This document shows positions 36,415-44,891 of a stretch of 64,000 nt of DNA, one piece after another. The DNA is from CAZICM01 sp964537685. Its GTDB lineage: Bacteria > Myxococcota_A > Polyangia > Polyangiales > Polyangiaceae. The stretch is taken from the NCBI GenBank assembly GCA_964537685.1, contig CAZICM010000006.1:186001-250000 (forward strand). Reading direction: 5' to 3'. Position 1 is the stretch's first letter. Each line of letters begins with the position of its first letter. The notes below the pieces were generated by a model. It was not told where the DNA came from and made no database searches. It saw only the letters and a list, made by a program, of their open reading frames with translations. The translations under genes were made by a program, and so were the position numbers.

Positions 36415-37203
36415 ATGCATGAGTTTCCTTCACCGACAGAGCGGTCTGAGTTCGCGAAGCATTGGCAGGATGCGACGCCTGAGATGAGACAAGCTGTCTT
36501 GCAAATACTTGAGGCGACAGTGAAGCGAAAGTCGGTTCGCGCGCGGACTGCCGAAGCCCGGGCGGTGGGCGATTCGCAAGCAGGTGAAGCCCATGGAAAC
36601 AAGAAAGTCCTGCCTGTGCGCGGCCTAGAAGAGGTGCAGAAGCGCCGAAGCGGAGAATTTGAAACGCGGCCGTCATCGCGTGTTGAACGGGCAGAGCGTG
36701 AAATGGAAGCCCGAGTTCAGCGAGCCCGGCTCATCGCCGGCCTGCGCGAGCAAGTGCGCCGCATTGTGGTTCAGGAAAAGCCGGCGGGCCCACCGCCGCG
36801 GCTTGCGATCGACGTTCGCCGGAGAGCGGCGAGGCGCCGTGCGATGCAATGGGCAAAAGCGTGCGATGCGCGCAACAGAGTTTTAGAGCAGCGCAAGGCG
36901 GACGATCGGCAGAGGAAGGTGCAATGGGCAGTATGGCTTTTTGCGATCTACATCATCGTGACCTCGGTAGCGCTGAAGATTTACGATGTGATCACGATGC
37001 CTGGAGCCGCGCCTTCGCCTGCGAAGCCTGGGATCATAGAGCGCGATCCACGCCGCGTTGACGATGCCGTTCCAGGCATTTGGTGGCACGAGGTTGAGGA
37101 TAAGAAGCGCGAGTCCGATGATGATTCTTCGATGGAGAATCAAGGTTTAGGTCCTGGCACACCGGTGCAAGTGGATTTGGGGCCTGATGAAGAATTGATT
37201 TGA
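36415..37203 (+). CDS. Arg-rich single-pass membrane hypothetical protein, 262 aa
   Basis: ATG 36415 has GGAGG four bases upstream; an earlier frame starting at 36358 lacks such support. The first 170 residues are strongly charged and helical (Arg-rich, for example RVERAEREMEARVQRARLIA and AIDVRRRAARRRAMQWAKA), probably a coiled coil. One membrane helix follows (VWLFAIYIIVTSVALKIYDV). The short acidic tail ends VDLGPDEELI. No family is recognised. A basic cytoplasmic part and an external tail are suggested by charge. Confidence 0.65.
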   Translation: MHEFPSPTERSEFAKHWQDATPEMRQAVLQILEATVKRKSVRARTAEARAVGDSQAGEAHGNKKVLPVRGLEEVQKRRSGEFETRPSSRVERAEREMEARVQRARLIAGLREQVRRIVVQEKPAGPPPRLAIDVRRRAARRRAMQWAKACDARNRVLEQRKADDRQRKVQWAVWLFAIYIIVTSVALKIYDVITMPGAAPSPAKPGIIERDPRRVDDAVPGIWWHEVEDKKRESDDDSSMENQGLGPGTPVQVDLGPDEELI

Positions 37204-37265
37204 GATCGAGCGATCGTTGAGATGGTTTGTAACGCTGCCCGTTTGTAAACATCGTGTGAACGGGA

Positions 37266-37328
37266 TTAAGGCAGGGCGAGGGTATTGGAAGCGATGCCCG
37301 CGGCGGCGTTGCTCATTCCAACTGCCCA
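37266..37328 (-). pseudogene. 3' remnant of a duplicated PGRS-like gene
   Basis: The bases from 37266 to about 37316 match 38231-38281, the 3' end and stop region of the PGRS-like gene, almost exactly. From about 37316 the match jumps to about 38881. Relative to the intact gene, the downstream piece is out of frame because of a small deletion near 37347, so the mosaic reading frame stops at 37329 and this tail is untranslated. Confidence 0.75.
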
Positions 37329-37800
37329 TCACAGGCTCGCCAACGCCGGCGTCCCATCCGTCCCGTCCTCGCCGTGATCGACAAAACCCGCTCCACCGTT
37401 GCCGCCGACAGCGCTCATGCATTTGGGATTGGTGGTTCCCGTTCCGTCTAGGTTGCCGTTGATGAGATCACCGCTTCCAGCATTGGCACCGCTGCCGCCT
37501 TTGATCGCCGGATCGCTCGCCTGCGTATCGCCGGCATAAGCCCAGTCCTTGCCGCAATCGAGTCCGCAAAAGAGCAGCGAGACCGCGGAGACATTCTTCT
37601 CCGTCCCGCCCGCGCTCAGCAGCACCTTCTTCACGATCGGCGCATACCCCGCCATCCTCGCTTCCACGGCCGCTTCCCCAGGCATCCCAAAGACTTCATC
37701 ACCAAGCGGCGCGACCCCCAAAAATTCTCCGCCCACATACACTTCAGCGCCCGCTGGATTCACTTCAATCCCAAGCGCAGAAACCTTCCCCCGCACCTCC
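37266..37800. repeat. Mosaic duplicated segment from the PEGA and PGRS-like genes
   Basis: Pieces of two adjacent genes recur here in shortened form, in the same order and strand: 37266-37316 matches 38231-38281; about 37317-37347 matches about 38882-38912; about 37348-37510 matches about 38930-39105; about 37511-37590 matches about 39352-39425; and about 37590-37800 matches about 40280-40490. Identity looks above 90 percent throughout. Between the pieces, about 600 bases of glycine-rich coding, a few tens of bases, about 240 bases and about 850 bases are missing. Positions are read by eye. Confidence 0.8.
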
Positions 37801-38156
37801 ACAAAATGGTTGCGGATGGCATCGCGCTCCCGCTGCGCCGCGCTCATCGGCAGATGCATCAGTGCAAAGCGCAAATGGGTGGCGGCCTTTGCATACAGAC
37901 CGAGCTGCCGCTCCACATCGTCGAGCGCGGCCGCGATGTCATAGGTGGTCACCCACTCAAAGGCGGAAGCGAGTTCGCGAGCGGCCTCGTCCAGTTTTTT
38001 CTGCTGCAAGAGCTTCTTGGCTTTGCGCAGATCGATCTCGGCCTGCTCGCGCTTGAGCCATGCGGTGGATGTGGTGGATGGATTTGGATCGGATTGAGCA
38101 CGTGCATCGGCGGCAACACCGAAGAGGATGAGCGAGATCAACAAGAGGATACGCAT
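37329..38156 (-). CDS. Chimeric protein: TPR-like N-terminus, PEGA domain, fragments of a PGRS-like surface protein (275 aa)
   Basis: The signal peptide is MRILLLISLILFGVAADARA. The N-terminal region (about 30-130) is a TPR-like helical part that only loosely resembles the upstream PEGA gene. Residues about 130-185 are a PEGA domain almost identical to that gene (for example GGEFLGVAPLGDEVFGMPGE). After LLSAGGTEK the frame switches in phase to pieces of the PGRS-like protein: LLFCGLDCGKDWAYAGDTQ, then SDPAIKGGSGANAGSGDLIN and GGNGGAGFVDHGEDGTDG, before a premature stop. Two joins keep the frame and one breaks it. It follows the PGRS-like gene on the same strand and could be expressed. It may be a new secreted gene or a decaying one; an assembly artefact should be ruled out. 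Confidence 0.7.
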   Translation of the reverse strand: MRILLLISLILFGVAADARAQSDPNPSTTSTAWLKREQAEIDLRKAKKLLQQKKLDEAARELASAFEWVTTYDIAAALDDVERQLGLYAKAATHLRFALMHLPMSAAQRERDAIRNHFVEVRGKVSALGIEVNPAGAEVYVGGEFLGVAPLGDEVFGMPGEAAVEARMAGYAPIVKKVLLSAGGTEKNVSAVSLLFCGLDCGKDWAYAGDTQASDPAIKGGSGANAGSGDLINGNLDGTGTTNPKCMSAVGGNGGAGFVDHGEDGTDGTPALASL

Positions 38157-38230
38157 ACAGTGATGCCGGCGATGCCATCCGAAGATGGATGGCTGCGTCG
38201 AGAGGCGAGCAGGGAAGAAGCGGAGCTGGC

Positions 38231-39814
38231 TTAAGGCAGGGCGAGGGTATTGGAAGCGATGCCAGCGGCGGCGTTGCTCATAAAGGCCGAGCCGCCCTCG
38301 CCTGGAGTGCCAACACTAAAACTCAAGCCGTCGACGGAGGGAGCAGGACCGAGATGCATAAGGCCAACCGAGTGGCCTCCCCGGCCTGCTCCACCGGGAC
38401 CGCCCTGGCCCCCCTTGCCGCCAGTGCCACCGTTGCAGCCGTCGAGGGTGGCGGGAAAATTGAGATCGGCAGCTCCCCCCGTGCCGCCCAGGCCGCCCAC
38501 AGCGCCGCCTTGGCCAAGTCCGGCATCGCCGCCGCGTCCGCCGTTGGCAGCGCTGAGCAAAACGCCGTTAAAGGCAAATGCAGAGCCCAGGGAGGCCAAG
38601 GCAATGCTTGCGCCGCCACCCTGTCCCCCGCCTCCGCCTCTGCCTCCACAGCCACCCGCGCCGCCCCCGCCTCCGCTTGCGCCTGTGACGCCGGATTTGC
38701 CCTTCGCGGCGCCCGCGCCTCCGCCGCCTTGGCCCGGCAAGCCATCGGTGCCGTTCTGGCCCGCTGCGGACATAAATCCGTTGAGGTCGAGGATGCCGAG
38801 TTCTGTGTCGGTGGCCGATGCGCCTTGGGTGCCAGAGGCGCCGTTGTCGCCACCCTGGCCGCTGCCAATGGCAACGCAATTCCAACTGCCCATCACAGGC
38901 TCACCAACGCCATGCATGCCAAACGCCAGCGCCGGCATCCCATCCGTCCCGTCCTCGCCGTGATCGACAAAACCCGCTCCACCGTTGCCGCCGACAGCGC
39001 TCATGCATTTGGGATTGGTGGTTCCCGTTCCGCCTAGGTTGCCGTTGATGAGATCGCCCATGCCGGCCTTCGCACCATCGCCGCCTTTGATCGCCGGATC
39101 GCTCGCCATCGCCGGCCCGATGTCATCGGTAGGCGTGATGCCCTTCGCACCGTCTTTGCCAAAGCCCGCAATGAGTTCGCAGCGGTTCATCTGCACACTC
39201 AAATCGGGTTCACTCAACACAGCGATGGACGATCCACCATCAGCGACGGCATCCGCGGCGCGCACACCAAAATCGTCCAAGCGTGTGATGCCGCTCCCCG
39301 TGCGCAAAACCATCGCGATCTGGTCGGCCGAGCCTTGCACGATGCTCTTCTGCGTATCGCCGGCATAAGCCCAGTCCTTGCCGCAATCGAGTCCACCAAA
39401 GAGCAGCGAACCCGCAGAGACATTCAGCGCTTCACCATCTGCGTTGTTGAAGACTTCGGCGCACGCATACACGGGCAGGTTGCGCTGCGCTCCAAGCATC
39501 AAAGCTTGCTTCAATGTCTTGACCGGAGCGCTCTTGGCATTGCCGATATTGGCATCGTCGCCGAGCGAGCTGGAAACAAACACACCGCACGAGTCATCGA
39601 CAGGGGCGCCCGCAAGCGAAGGCACGCATTCAGCGGGAGGACCGGAATCTGCATCCGCTCCGGCATCCGATGCGTCGCCGCAATTCAACACACCCCGCAG
39701 ATTCCAATAAGCATCATCTTCGATAAACACATTGCAGCTTGGCCTGCCTGCAACGGCTGCCGTGCTCAGTGCCAGCACCGGACTCCACCGCATCCACCAA
39801 GCCTGCGCTTTCAT
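38231..39814 (-). CDS. PGRS-like glycine-rich exported protein, 527 aa
   Basis: The signal peptide is about residues 1-25 (LALSTAAVAGRPSC), possibly a lipoprotein with Cys27. Residues about 70-210 look like a parallel beta-helix / DUF1565-type domain (CGVFVSSSLGDDANIGNAKS). The remainder is Gly/Ala/Asn-rich with GGxGG and GGAGG motifs over about 300 residues, like mycobacterial PE_PGRS tails and the PGRS-type proteins common in Polyangia. ATG 39814 overlaps the upstream PEGA stop by one base (TGATG), so translation is coupled. A shortened, rearranged copy of parts of this gene lies just downstream. Role is unknown; it is probably surface exposed. Confidence 0.8.
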   Translation of the reverse strand: MKAQAWWMRWSPVLALSTAAVAGRPSCNVFIEDDAYWNLRGVLNCGDASDAGADADSGPPAECVPSLAGAPVDDSCGVFVSSSLGDDANIGNAKSAPVKTLKQALMLGAQRNLPVYACAEVFNNADGEALNVSAGSLLFGGLDCGKDWAYAGDTQKSIVQGSADQIAMVLRTGSGITRLDDFGVRAADAVADGGSSIAVLSEPDLSVQMNRCELIAGFGKDGAKGITPTDDIGPAMASDPAIKGGDGAKAGMGDLINGNLGGTGTTNPKCMSAVGGNGGAGFVDHGEDGTDGMPALAFGMHGVGEPVMGSWNCVAIGSGQGGDNGASGTQGASATDTELGILDLNGFMSAAGQNGTDGLPGQGGGGAGAAKGKSGVTGASGGGGGAGGCGGRGGGGGQGGGASIALASLGSAFAFNGVLLSAANGGRGGDAGLGQGGAVGGLGGTGGAADLNFPATLDGCNGGTGGKGGQGGPGGAGRGGHSVGLMHLGPAPSVDGLSFSVGTPGEGGSAFMSNAAAGIASNTLALP

Positions 39815-40908
39815 CAGAATTCTCCTCGCAGCATCAAGCCTTGATCATGCTTCGAGATCACCGGCACAAGCGCTCCACTCACCTGCTTCTTTACCGATGG
39901 CTTCTGCGTCGGCCAAAGCCCGTAGACCACACTAAAAATGGCCGCCCCGCCGCTCAGCACATAAGAGCTAATCGCAAGCACGCTCATCGAATCATGATGC
40001 GAAAGAATCCCGCGCAGCTTGTCGCCTTCTTCTCCATTCAAACAATCGCAAGGCGTCTTCGGCGCCGCCGCTCCCAAAATCTTTTCCCGCTGCGCGCTCG
40101 CTTCATCAATCGCGTCATTGGCCGCAACCGTAAATCCAATGCCAAATCCCAAGGCCACCGCGCTCAGTCCCGCGCCCACATACACCGGCACGCGGCTTCG
40201 CTTCACGTCTTCATCCTTCGGCAGAGGCAGTTCATCCTTCGGCTTCACAGGCTTGAGAAGAACCAGCTCCATCCCCACCTTCTCCGTCCCGCCCGCGCTC
40301 AGCAGCACCTTCTTCACCATCGGCGCATACCCCGCCATCCTCGCTTCCACGGCCGCTTCCCCAGGCATCCCAAAGACTTCATCACCAAGCGGCGCGACCC
40401 CCAAAAATTCTCCGCCCACATACACTTCAGCGCCCGCTGGACTCACTTCAATCACAAGCGATCCAACCTTCCCCCGCACCTCTTCAAACCGCTTCTTCGC
40501 CAGCTCCTTTGGCTCGGGCTTCCCAGCAAATGGCCAGTTCTTCAGCGCAAACGATAAATGCAAAGCCGCCTTGTCAAACTTCCCCAGCTTCGCCTCCGTA
40601 TGACCCAAATTCGCCGCAATGTCATACGTCTTCCGTATCGCCCAAGCCTCCGAAAACGCAGCCTCCGCCTCCCCAAACTTCTGCGCCGAATACAATTCAA
40701 TCCCCTTCCGGTACAGCCCCTCCGCCCGCTTCAATTCCTCTTCGCCCCCGCCCGCAGAACCCTGAACCGCCACGGCCTCCGCCGCCTTCCCCTGCGCGTG
40801 CGCTTCCCCTCCCCATACCACCCACATCACCCACATCACGCACGCGCCCATGAGCCACGCGCACCCCACCCTCGTCTTCCGTTCCAGCTGCGCGGTCCAG
40901 CCTCTCAT
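39814..40908 (-). CDS. TPR-PEGA membrane protein, 364 aa
   Basis: The signal sequence is LMGACVMWVMWVVWGGEAHA. TPR-like helices follow (about 55-125: KGIELYSAQKFGEAEAAFSE). The PEGA domain spans about 145-210 (VIEVSPAGAEVYVGGEFLGV); PEGA domains are thought to bind surface layers or peptidoglycan. A Lys/Asp-rich linker leads to two membrane helices (VGAGLSAVALGFGIGFTVAA and a second near LAISSYVLSGGAAIFSVVYG). A GAGGGAG ribosome site precedes ATG 40908. Such TPR-PEGA proteins often accompany myxobacterial Ser/Thr kinases, as here, where the kinase cluster lies just upstream on the same strand. Confidence 0.85.
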   Translation of the reverse strand: MRGWTAQLERKTRVGCAWLMGACVMWVMWVVWGGEAHAQGKAAEAVAVQGSAGGGEEELKRAEGLYRKGIELYSAQKFGEAEAAFSEAWAIRKTYDIAANLGHTEAKLGKFDKAALHLSFALKNWPFAGKPEPKELAKKRFEEVRGKVGSLVIEVSPAGAEVYVGGEFLGVAPLGDEVFGMPGEAAVEARMAGYAPMVKKVLLSAGGTEKVGMELVLLKPVKPKDELPLPKDEDVKRSRVPVYVGAGLSAVALGFGIGFTVAANDAIDEASAQREKILGAAAPKTPCDCLNGEEGDKLRGILSHHDSMSVLAISSYVLSGGAAIFSVVYGLWPTQKPSVKKQVSGALVPVISKHDQGLMLRGEF

Positions 40909-40981
40909 CTCGGCTCCCTCACTCTCGTCCGTTCATCATCCCCACCGCCAAAACACAATCGCCAAGCAAAATCTTCACCCA

Positions 40982-41365
40982 TCACTTCTCTTCTTCCTCA
41001 CCATCCTTCTCCTCGCGTTCTCTCCGCCTCCAATTCTCAACCCCGGCCTTTACCGACCTCACCATCCGCGCAATCCGCTCAGTGTTGTCCTTGTGCGCTT
41101 CGCCCCCGTTCCCTTCCAGCCAGGCAAAGCGTGAAAGCAAGCCCCGGAACTCCCGCTCTCTGTCGCGCCCATCGTCCAATTCCACGTAGCTAGGCGTTCC
41201 AAAATTCGCGACCCAATAGTCAAGCTCCGCGCCTTCCGTCCGCCCCCATGCCGCTTTCAATAAAGCAATCCCGTCTTCAACAATTTCAGCCTCGCGCTGT
41301 GTAGCCTTCCATTTCGTTCCCCTGTTCTTCTTCGTTCGCGCATTCGATGAGGGTGGTTCGCTCAT
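40982..41365 (-). CDS. Small charged hypothetical protein, 127 aa
   Basis: ATG 41365 overlaps the stop of the preceding gene by one base (TAATG). The product is soluble and highly charged, with a Lys/Arg-rich start, a central ordered part (ALLKAAWGRTEGAELDYWVA) and a Glu/Arg/Lys-rich end (RRREREEKDGEEEEK). It has no signal or membrane helix. It is the third gene of the kinase operon, 73 bases before the PEGA gene. The function is unknown; the composition suits a small cytoplasmic adaptor. Confidence 0.7.
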   Translation of the reverse strand: MSEPPSSNARTKKNRGTKWKATQREAEIVEDGIALLKAAWGRTEGAELDYWVANFGTPSYVELDDGRDREREFRGLLSRFAWLEGNGGEAHKDNTERIARMVRSVKAGVENWRRREREEKDGEEEEK

Positions 41366-42000
41366 TATTGCACCATCTCCGAAGGCGTTTTCTTCGTGAA
41401 TGCCTTGCGGATCGGTGTTGAGCTTATAGGGCCGCCCGTTGATTGGGTAGCCGAATCGATCGTCGTGGGAACCAGTTTGGGAGATTCTGCAACCGCCGAT
41501 GTTTGCACCGGCGCCACAAGCACCACAGGCATCGGCAAGTTCAGCGGCTCCAAATACAAAAGCCTCGGCGCAAACCATACCCGCCATACGCCAATTCCCA
41601 GCCCCAACAGCCCCAACACCCCAAGCCCCAGCGCCTTGAGATTCAGCCCGCCCTTCGCCTTTGGCCGCTCCCCTGTCCCCGCCGCCTTCCCACCCGCCTC
41701 AAGCACCTCTGTTGTCGCCCGCCGCGCATCGGCCACCCTCACCCGCGCCATCTCCAATGTCGCCGCGTCCGGCTGCTCCACAGGCACAAATGCCTTCAAA
41801 TGCACCTTCGCCTCATTCGCCCCCGACGCCGAAATCAATCCAGGCAGCGCCTTGTCCTCCCCGCTCTCATCCATCGCCTCCCGAAGCTTCTGCGCCTTGT
41901 TCATCACCTCGCTCTTCGAGCCTAAAAGCACAAGCTTCTTCGGTGGATCTGCCGTCCATTCATCGCTCGCAGCCATGTCGTGTTCGCCGTCTTCACCCAT
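41365..42000 (-). CDS. Single-pass membrane hypothetical protein, 211 aa
   Basis: ATG 42000 has AGGAG four bases upstream, overlapping the end of the kinase gene; an ATG at 42012 is weaker. The N-terminal 125 residues are soluble and Lys/Glu/Ala-rich (KKLVLLGSKSEVMNKAQKLR). One membrane helix (LGLGVLGLLGLGIGVWRVWF) follows, and an exported C-terminal tail is rich in Pro/Thr/Ser. It sits between the kinase and the small charged protein, coupled to both. The N-terminal part could be phosphorylated by the kinase; this is inference from the operon. Confidence 0.72.
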   Translation of the reverse strand: MGEDGEHDMAASDEWTADPPKKLVLLGSKSEVMNKAQKLREAMDESGEDKALPGLISASGANEAKVHLKAFVPVEQPDAATLEMARVRVADARRATTEVLEAGGKAAGTGERPKAKGGLNLKALGLGVLGLLGLGIGVWRVWFAPRLLYLEPLNLPMPVVLVAPVQTSAVAESPKLVPTTIDSATQSTGGPISSTPIRKAFTKKTPSEMVQ

Positions 42001-42008
42001 GGCACTCC

Positions 42009-43856
42009 TCATTCGAAAATAGGCGCAAATTTCTGGCTCGTTTCCGCTTTTTTCACCGCGTTGGCTTTGGGAGGCGCCGCGCGTTCAGCCGCCTTTTTCT
42101 TCTTGGGCATAGAAGCCGTGCCCGCGGCCTTCGGCTCGCTGGACGCTGTGCTCTTCGGCGCTTCCATTGGCCTTTCAGCCTCCTGCACAGGAAACGAAAC
42201 GGCCGGTCCAGTGGGCGAAACGCTAGGCTCCCTGGACAGCTCCTTGGATGGCGGCTGCTCCCTCGCTTCCGATGCCGCGGGAGCGCTCTCTTCCCTCTTG
42301 ACGTTTCCCGATGCAACAAACTGCTCCCAAGCCGCCGGCCCCGCCCACATCAGCACCATCCCCGCCATCGCCGCAAACACGAGTCCCACCGGCCCCACCC
42401 GCACCGGCGTCCGCTGCGTCTTCGCCAACGGCCCACCCGCCGCCGACATTTCCGTCACATTCGCCTGCGCCTCCGTTTCCCGTGCAGGCAAAGGCTCCGT
42501 CGGATGAAGACGCACTTGCTCCGCCGCATGCTCTTCCATCGCCTCCGGCAACTGGGGAACCAAAAGGCGCTGCATTGGAAGCGTCACCAGCTCTTCACTC
42601 GCGAGCGCCGCCCCCAGCCTTGAATCCGAAAAATCCGCCATCTGCATCGGCGCCGTCGGCTCCATGTCCTCCGCCCGCATGGGTCTCAAGGGCTCCACCG
42701 GAGACGGCCTTTTCAAAGCCCTTCGCGCAACCCTTCTCGCCCGCCCCCGCTGCGCTCCCGTCACAAAGGCAGAAATAGCTTGACTTAGGCTTGGCTTCTG
42801 CTCCTGGGTCAGGGCTTCCCCCGAATCCACCTCGTATACAAACGAAACCGGGCGCGCCCCTTCGCTCTTCCGCCTTTTCTGGGTTGTGTCCTCCTCGCCG
42901 TCATCCTCCGGCATTTCAAGCGAAATATTCGGTTCTGTCTCCGCCGCGGAAGAAGGCGCCGGCATACTCATCTGCCCCGTCGATTTCAGGCCCCATGTCT
43001 TTTTCAGTTGCTTTTGCGCATCCCGGATCGCCTTCGCAAACGCGCTCATGCTCTCAAATCGCTTGCCCGGATCTTTCTCCATCGCCTTGGCCACCATGTC
43101 CGAAACATCGTCGGGACAGCCAAAAAGCAAGGTCTTCAACGGCACCGGCATCACCGTTATTTGCATCATCGCCGCTTCATACTTGCTCATCCCCGCGTCC
43201 CTGTGCCGCGACAGAAAATGACCGCCGATCATCTCGTACAAAAGCACGCCCAGCGCATACACATCCGCGCGCCCATCCACCTTCAGCCCCCGCACATGCT
43301 CGGGCGCCATATACAAAGGCGTTCCAATCACTCTTCCCGGAGCCGTCGAGCGAAGATTCCACCCGAAAAACTTCGCCGCCCCCAAATCCAGCACTTTAAT
43401 TTTGCGCTCATTCGTAACGAACACATTCTCCGGCTTTAAATCCCTGTGCACCACGCCAAGCTCATGCGCCGCCCCGAGGCCGTCCGCAATTTCCCGCGCC
43501 ACATACAGCGCCTGCATCAAGGGAAAACGCCCTCCATTCTCAGCCATCCACGCCCGCAGCGTTTTCCCCTCCAGATACTCCATCGCCATGAACATCACCC
43601 CTTGATGACGCCCAAGGCCCAGCACCCTCACCAGATTCATATGCGAGACCGATGACAAAAACTCGGCCTCCGCCCTCATTTTTTCCTTGGCGCTGGCATT
43701 CTCGCTATGCCGGGTATGCAGCACTTTCAGCGCCACGCGCTCGTGGGTCTTGACGCAGCGCGCCCGGTACACTTCCGCAAAGCCGCCCGCGCCCAACAAC
43801 TGCTCAATGCGGTAATCCCCGCAATATTGGCCAGGCTGAAACAGCGTTTGTTCCAT
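42009..43856 (-). CDS. Ser/Thr protein kinase with one membrane helix, 615 aa
   Basis: The kinase domain spans about residues 14-280: Gly-rich loop LGAGGFAEVYRA, Lys44, HRDLKPEN 137-144, DLG 157-159 in place of DFG (common in some Hanks kinases), and GTPLYMAPE 178-186; it should be active. A Pro/Glu/Arg-rich linker (about 300-480) leads to one membrane helix (PVGLVFAAMAGMVLMWAGPA) and an external Ala/Pro/Lys tail. This is the classic bacterial transmembrane receptor-kinase layout, without PASTA domains. It is the first gene of the series that runs through the PEGA and PGRS-like genes, so it probably couples a surface cue to that module. Confidence 0.92.
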   Translation of the reverse strand: MEQTLFQPGQYCGDYRIEQLLGAGGFAEVYRARCVKTHERVALKVLHTRHSENASAKEKMRAEAEFLSSVSHMNLVRVLGLGRHQGVMFMAMEYLEGKTLRAWMAENGGRFPLMQALYVAREIADGLGAAHELGVVHRDLKPENVFVTNERKIKVLDLGAAKFFGWNLRSTAPGRVIGTPLYMAPEHVRGLKVDGRADVYALGVLLYEMIGGHFLSRHRDAGMSKYEAAMMQITVMPVPLKTLLFGCPDDVSDMVAKAMEKDPGKRFESMSAFAKAIRDAQKQLKKTWGLKSTGQMSMPAPSSAAETEPNISLEMPEDDGEEDTTQKRRKSEGARPVSFVYEVDSGEALTQEQKPSLSQAISAFVTGAQRGRARRVARRALKRPSPVEPLRPMRAEDMEPTAPMQMADFSDSRLGAALASEELVTLPMQRLLVPQLPEAMEEHAAEQVRLHPTEPLPARETEAQANVTEMSAAGGPLAKTQRTPVRVGPVGLVFAAMAGMVLMWAGPAAWEQFVASGNVKREESAPAASEAREQPPSKELSREPSVSPTGPAVSFPVQEAERPMEAPKSTASSEPKAAGTASMPKKKKAAERAAPPKANAVKKAETSQKFAPIFE

Positions 43857-44029
43857 GGCAACGCGCGCTCCCCGCGCAAGTCCAGACTATGCAAATTTCA
43901 CCAATGCGTTCAAGGTGCAAGCATGCCCTAAGCTTGGTTTTTTGATCGCTTCAAATATTCCTCTTGCAATGTCCTTCCAACGATTTCTATGATCATTTCC
44001 GCACCATTTCACCCAGAGGAGACGCCTTT
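43857..44029. promoter_or_regulatory. Divergent promoter region between the kinase and the helical hypothetical gene
   Basis: This 173-base gap separates the minus-strand kinase operon from the plus-strand gene at 44030 and must carry both promoters. The only clear element is the ribosome site AGAGGAG just before ATG 44030. I could not place -35/-10 boxes with confidence. Confidence 0.4.
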
Positions 44030-44869
44030 ATGCCATCTTCGTCCAATTCCCCTAAACTCCCGAAAAAACCCAAGGCCGCCGCATCGAAACCGGCTGTACC
44101 CAAAGACGCCGCCAAAGCCCTAGCGTCCATTGAATCCAAACTAAAACAGCTCTCGCCCGAAGACCTCATCCCCGTCAACCTCGACATTCCCCGCGCTGTA
44201 TCCATAGCTATCGCGGCCGTACCCCAGTTGGCCAAACTCCGGCAAGACGCGCTGGCCTTACCCGGCTTTGAAATCGCGCATATGGATCATATTGGCACCT
44301 ATGCGCTGGCTGCATGGCATGCCCATCTCATGGCGCTGCCCGCGCTCCCATCAACAGCCTTTGCCAAGCTCCTGGAGGAAGCCAAACCGCTCCGGGAGCA
44401 TATGCTGCTTGCCGCCGAACTCTTGGCCCACACGGGCTATTTTGAGAAAAGCGCCGTGGAAGCCATTCGTTCGGGCCTGGGCAATTTGGACACGGCCAAC
44501 GATTTGGTCGCGTTATCGGCTTTATTTACAGCCATATGGAGCGATGTTGAACATCGCAGCACCGTCACCTGGGCCCATGTGCAACGAGCGGCCGAACTTG
44601 GTCCTCAGATGTTAATTGCGTTGGGAGAGCGGGATCGGGAGGGCGTGCCCGACGCCGGGCCAATGGATACGAACGAGCGAAAGAAGCGGGCCTTCACGCT
44701 ATTTATGAACGCCTACGATCAATGCCGGCGGGCGGCGGCCTATTTACGGTGGAACGAAGGCGATGCCGAGGCATTTGCGCCCTCGCTCTTTGGGACCCGC
44801 AAGGCAAGGACCGAGACTGAAGCTTCCGGGAGCCCGGAAGAGAGCGAAACCGGGGCTCCAGAAGCTTAA
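44030..44869 (+). CDS. Helical conserved hypothetical protein, 279 aa
   Basis: ATG 44030 has GAGGA nine bases upstream; a longer frame starting at 43964 is rejected. A Lys/Pro/Ala-rich N-terminus (about 30 residues) is followed by an all-helical body with repeated Leu/Ala patterns (AIAAVPQLAKLRQDALALPG, LREHMLLAAELLAHTGYFEK) and a C-terminal element YLRWNEGDAEAFAPSLFGTR, then an acidic tail. There is no signal or membrane helix. The end of the gene at about 61.7 kb has a broadly similar layout, so the two might be distant relatives. The function is unknown. It is followed by a palindromic repeat cluster. Confidence 0.7.
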   Translation: MPSSSNSPKLPKKPKAAASKPAVPKDAAKALASIESKLKQLSPEDLIPVNLDIPRAVSIAIAAVPQLAKLRQDALALPGFEIAHMDHIGTYALAAWHAHLMALPALPSTAFAKLLEEAKPLREHMLLAAELLAHTGYFEKSAVEAIRSGLGNLDTANDLVALSALFTAIWSDVEHRSTVTWAHVQRAAELGPQMLIALGERDREGVPDAGPMDTNERKKRAFTLFMNAYDQCRRAAAYLRWNEGDAEAFAPSLFGTRKARTETEASGSPEESETGAPEA

Positions 44870-44891
44870 GACTGGCCCGAACGATACAAGG

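Noticed and set aside
38250..38963. Pro-rich plus-strand frame opposite the PGRS-like gene
   Set aside because: The glycine-rich coding strand makes a Pro/Ala-rich antisense frame by composition alone.
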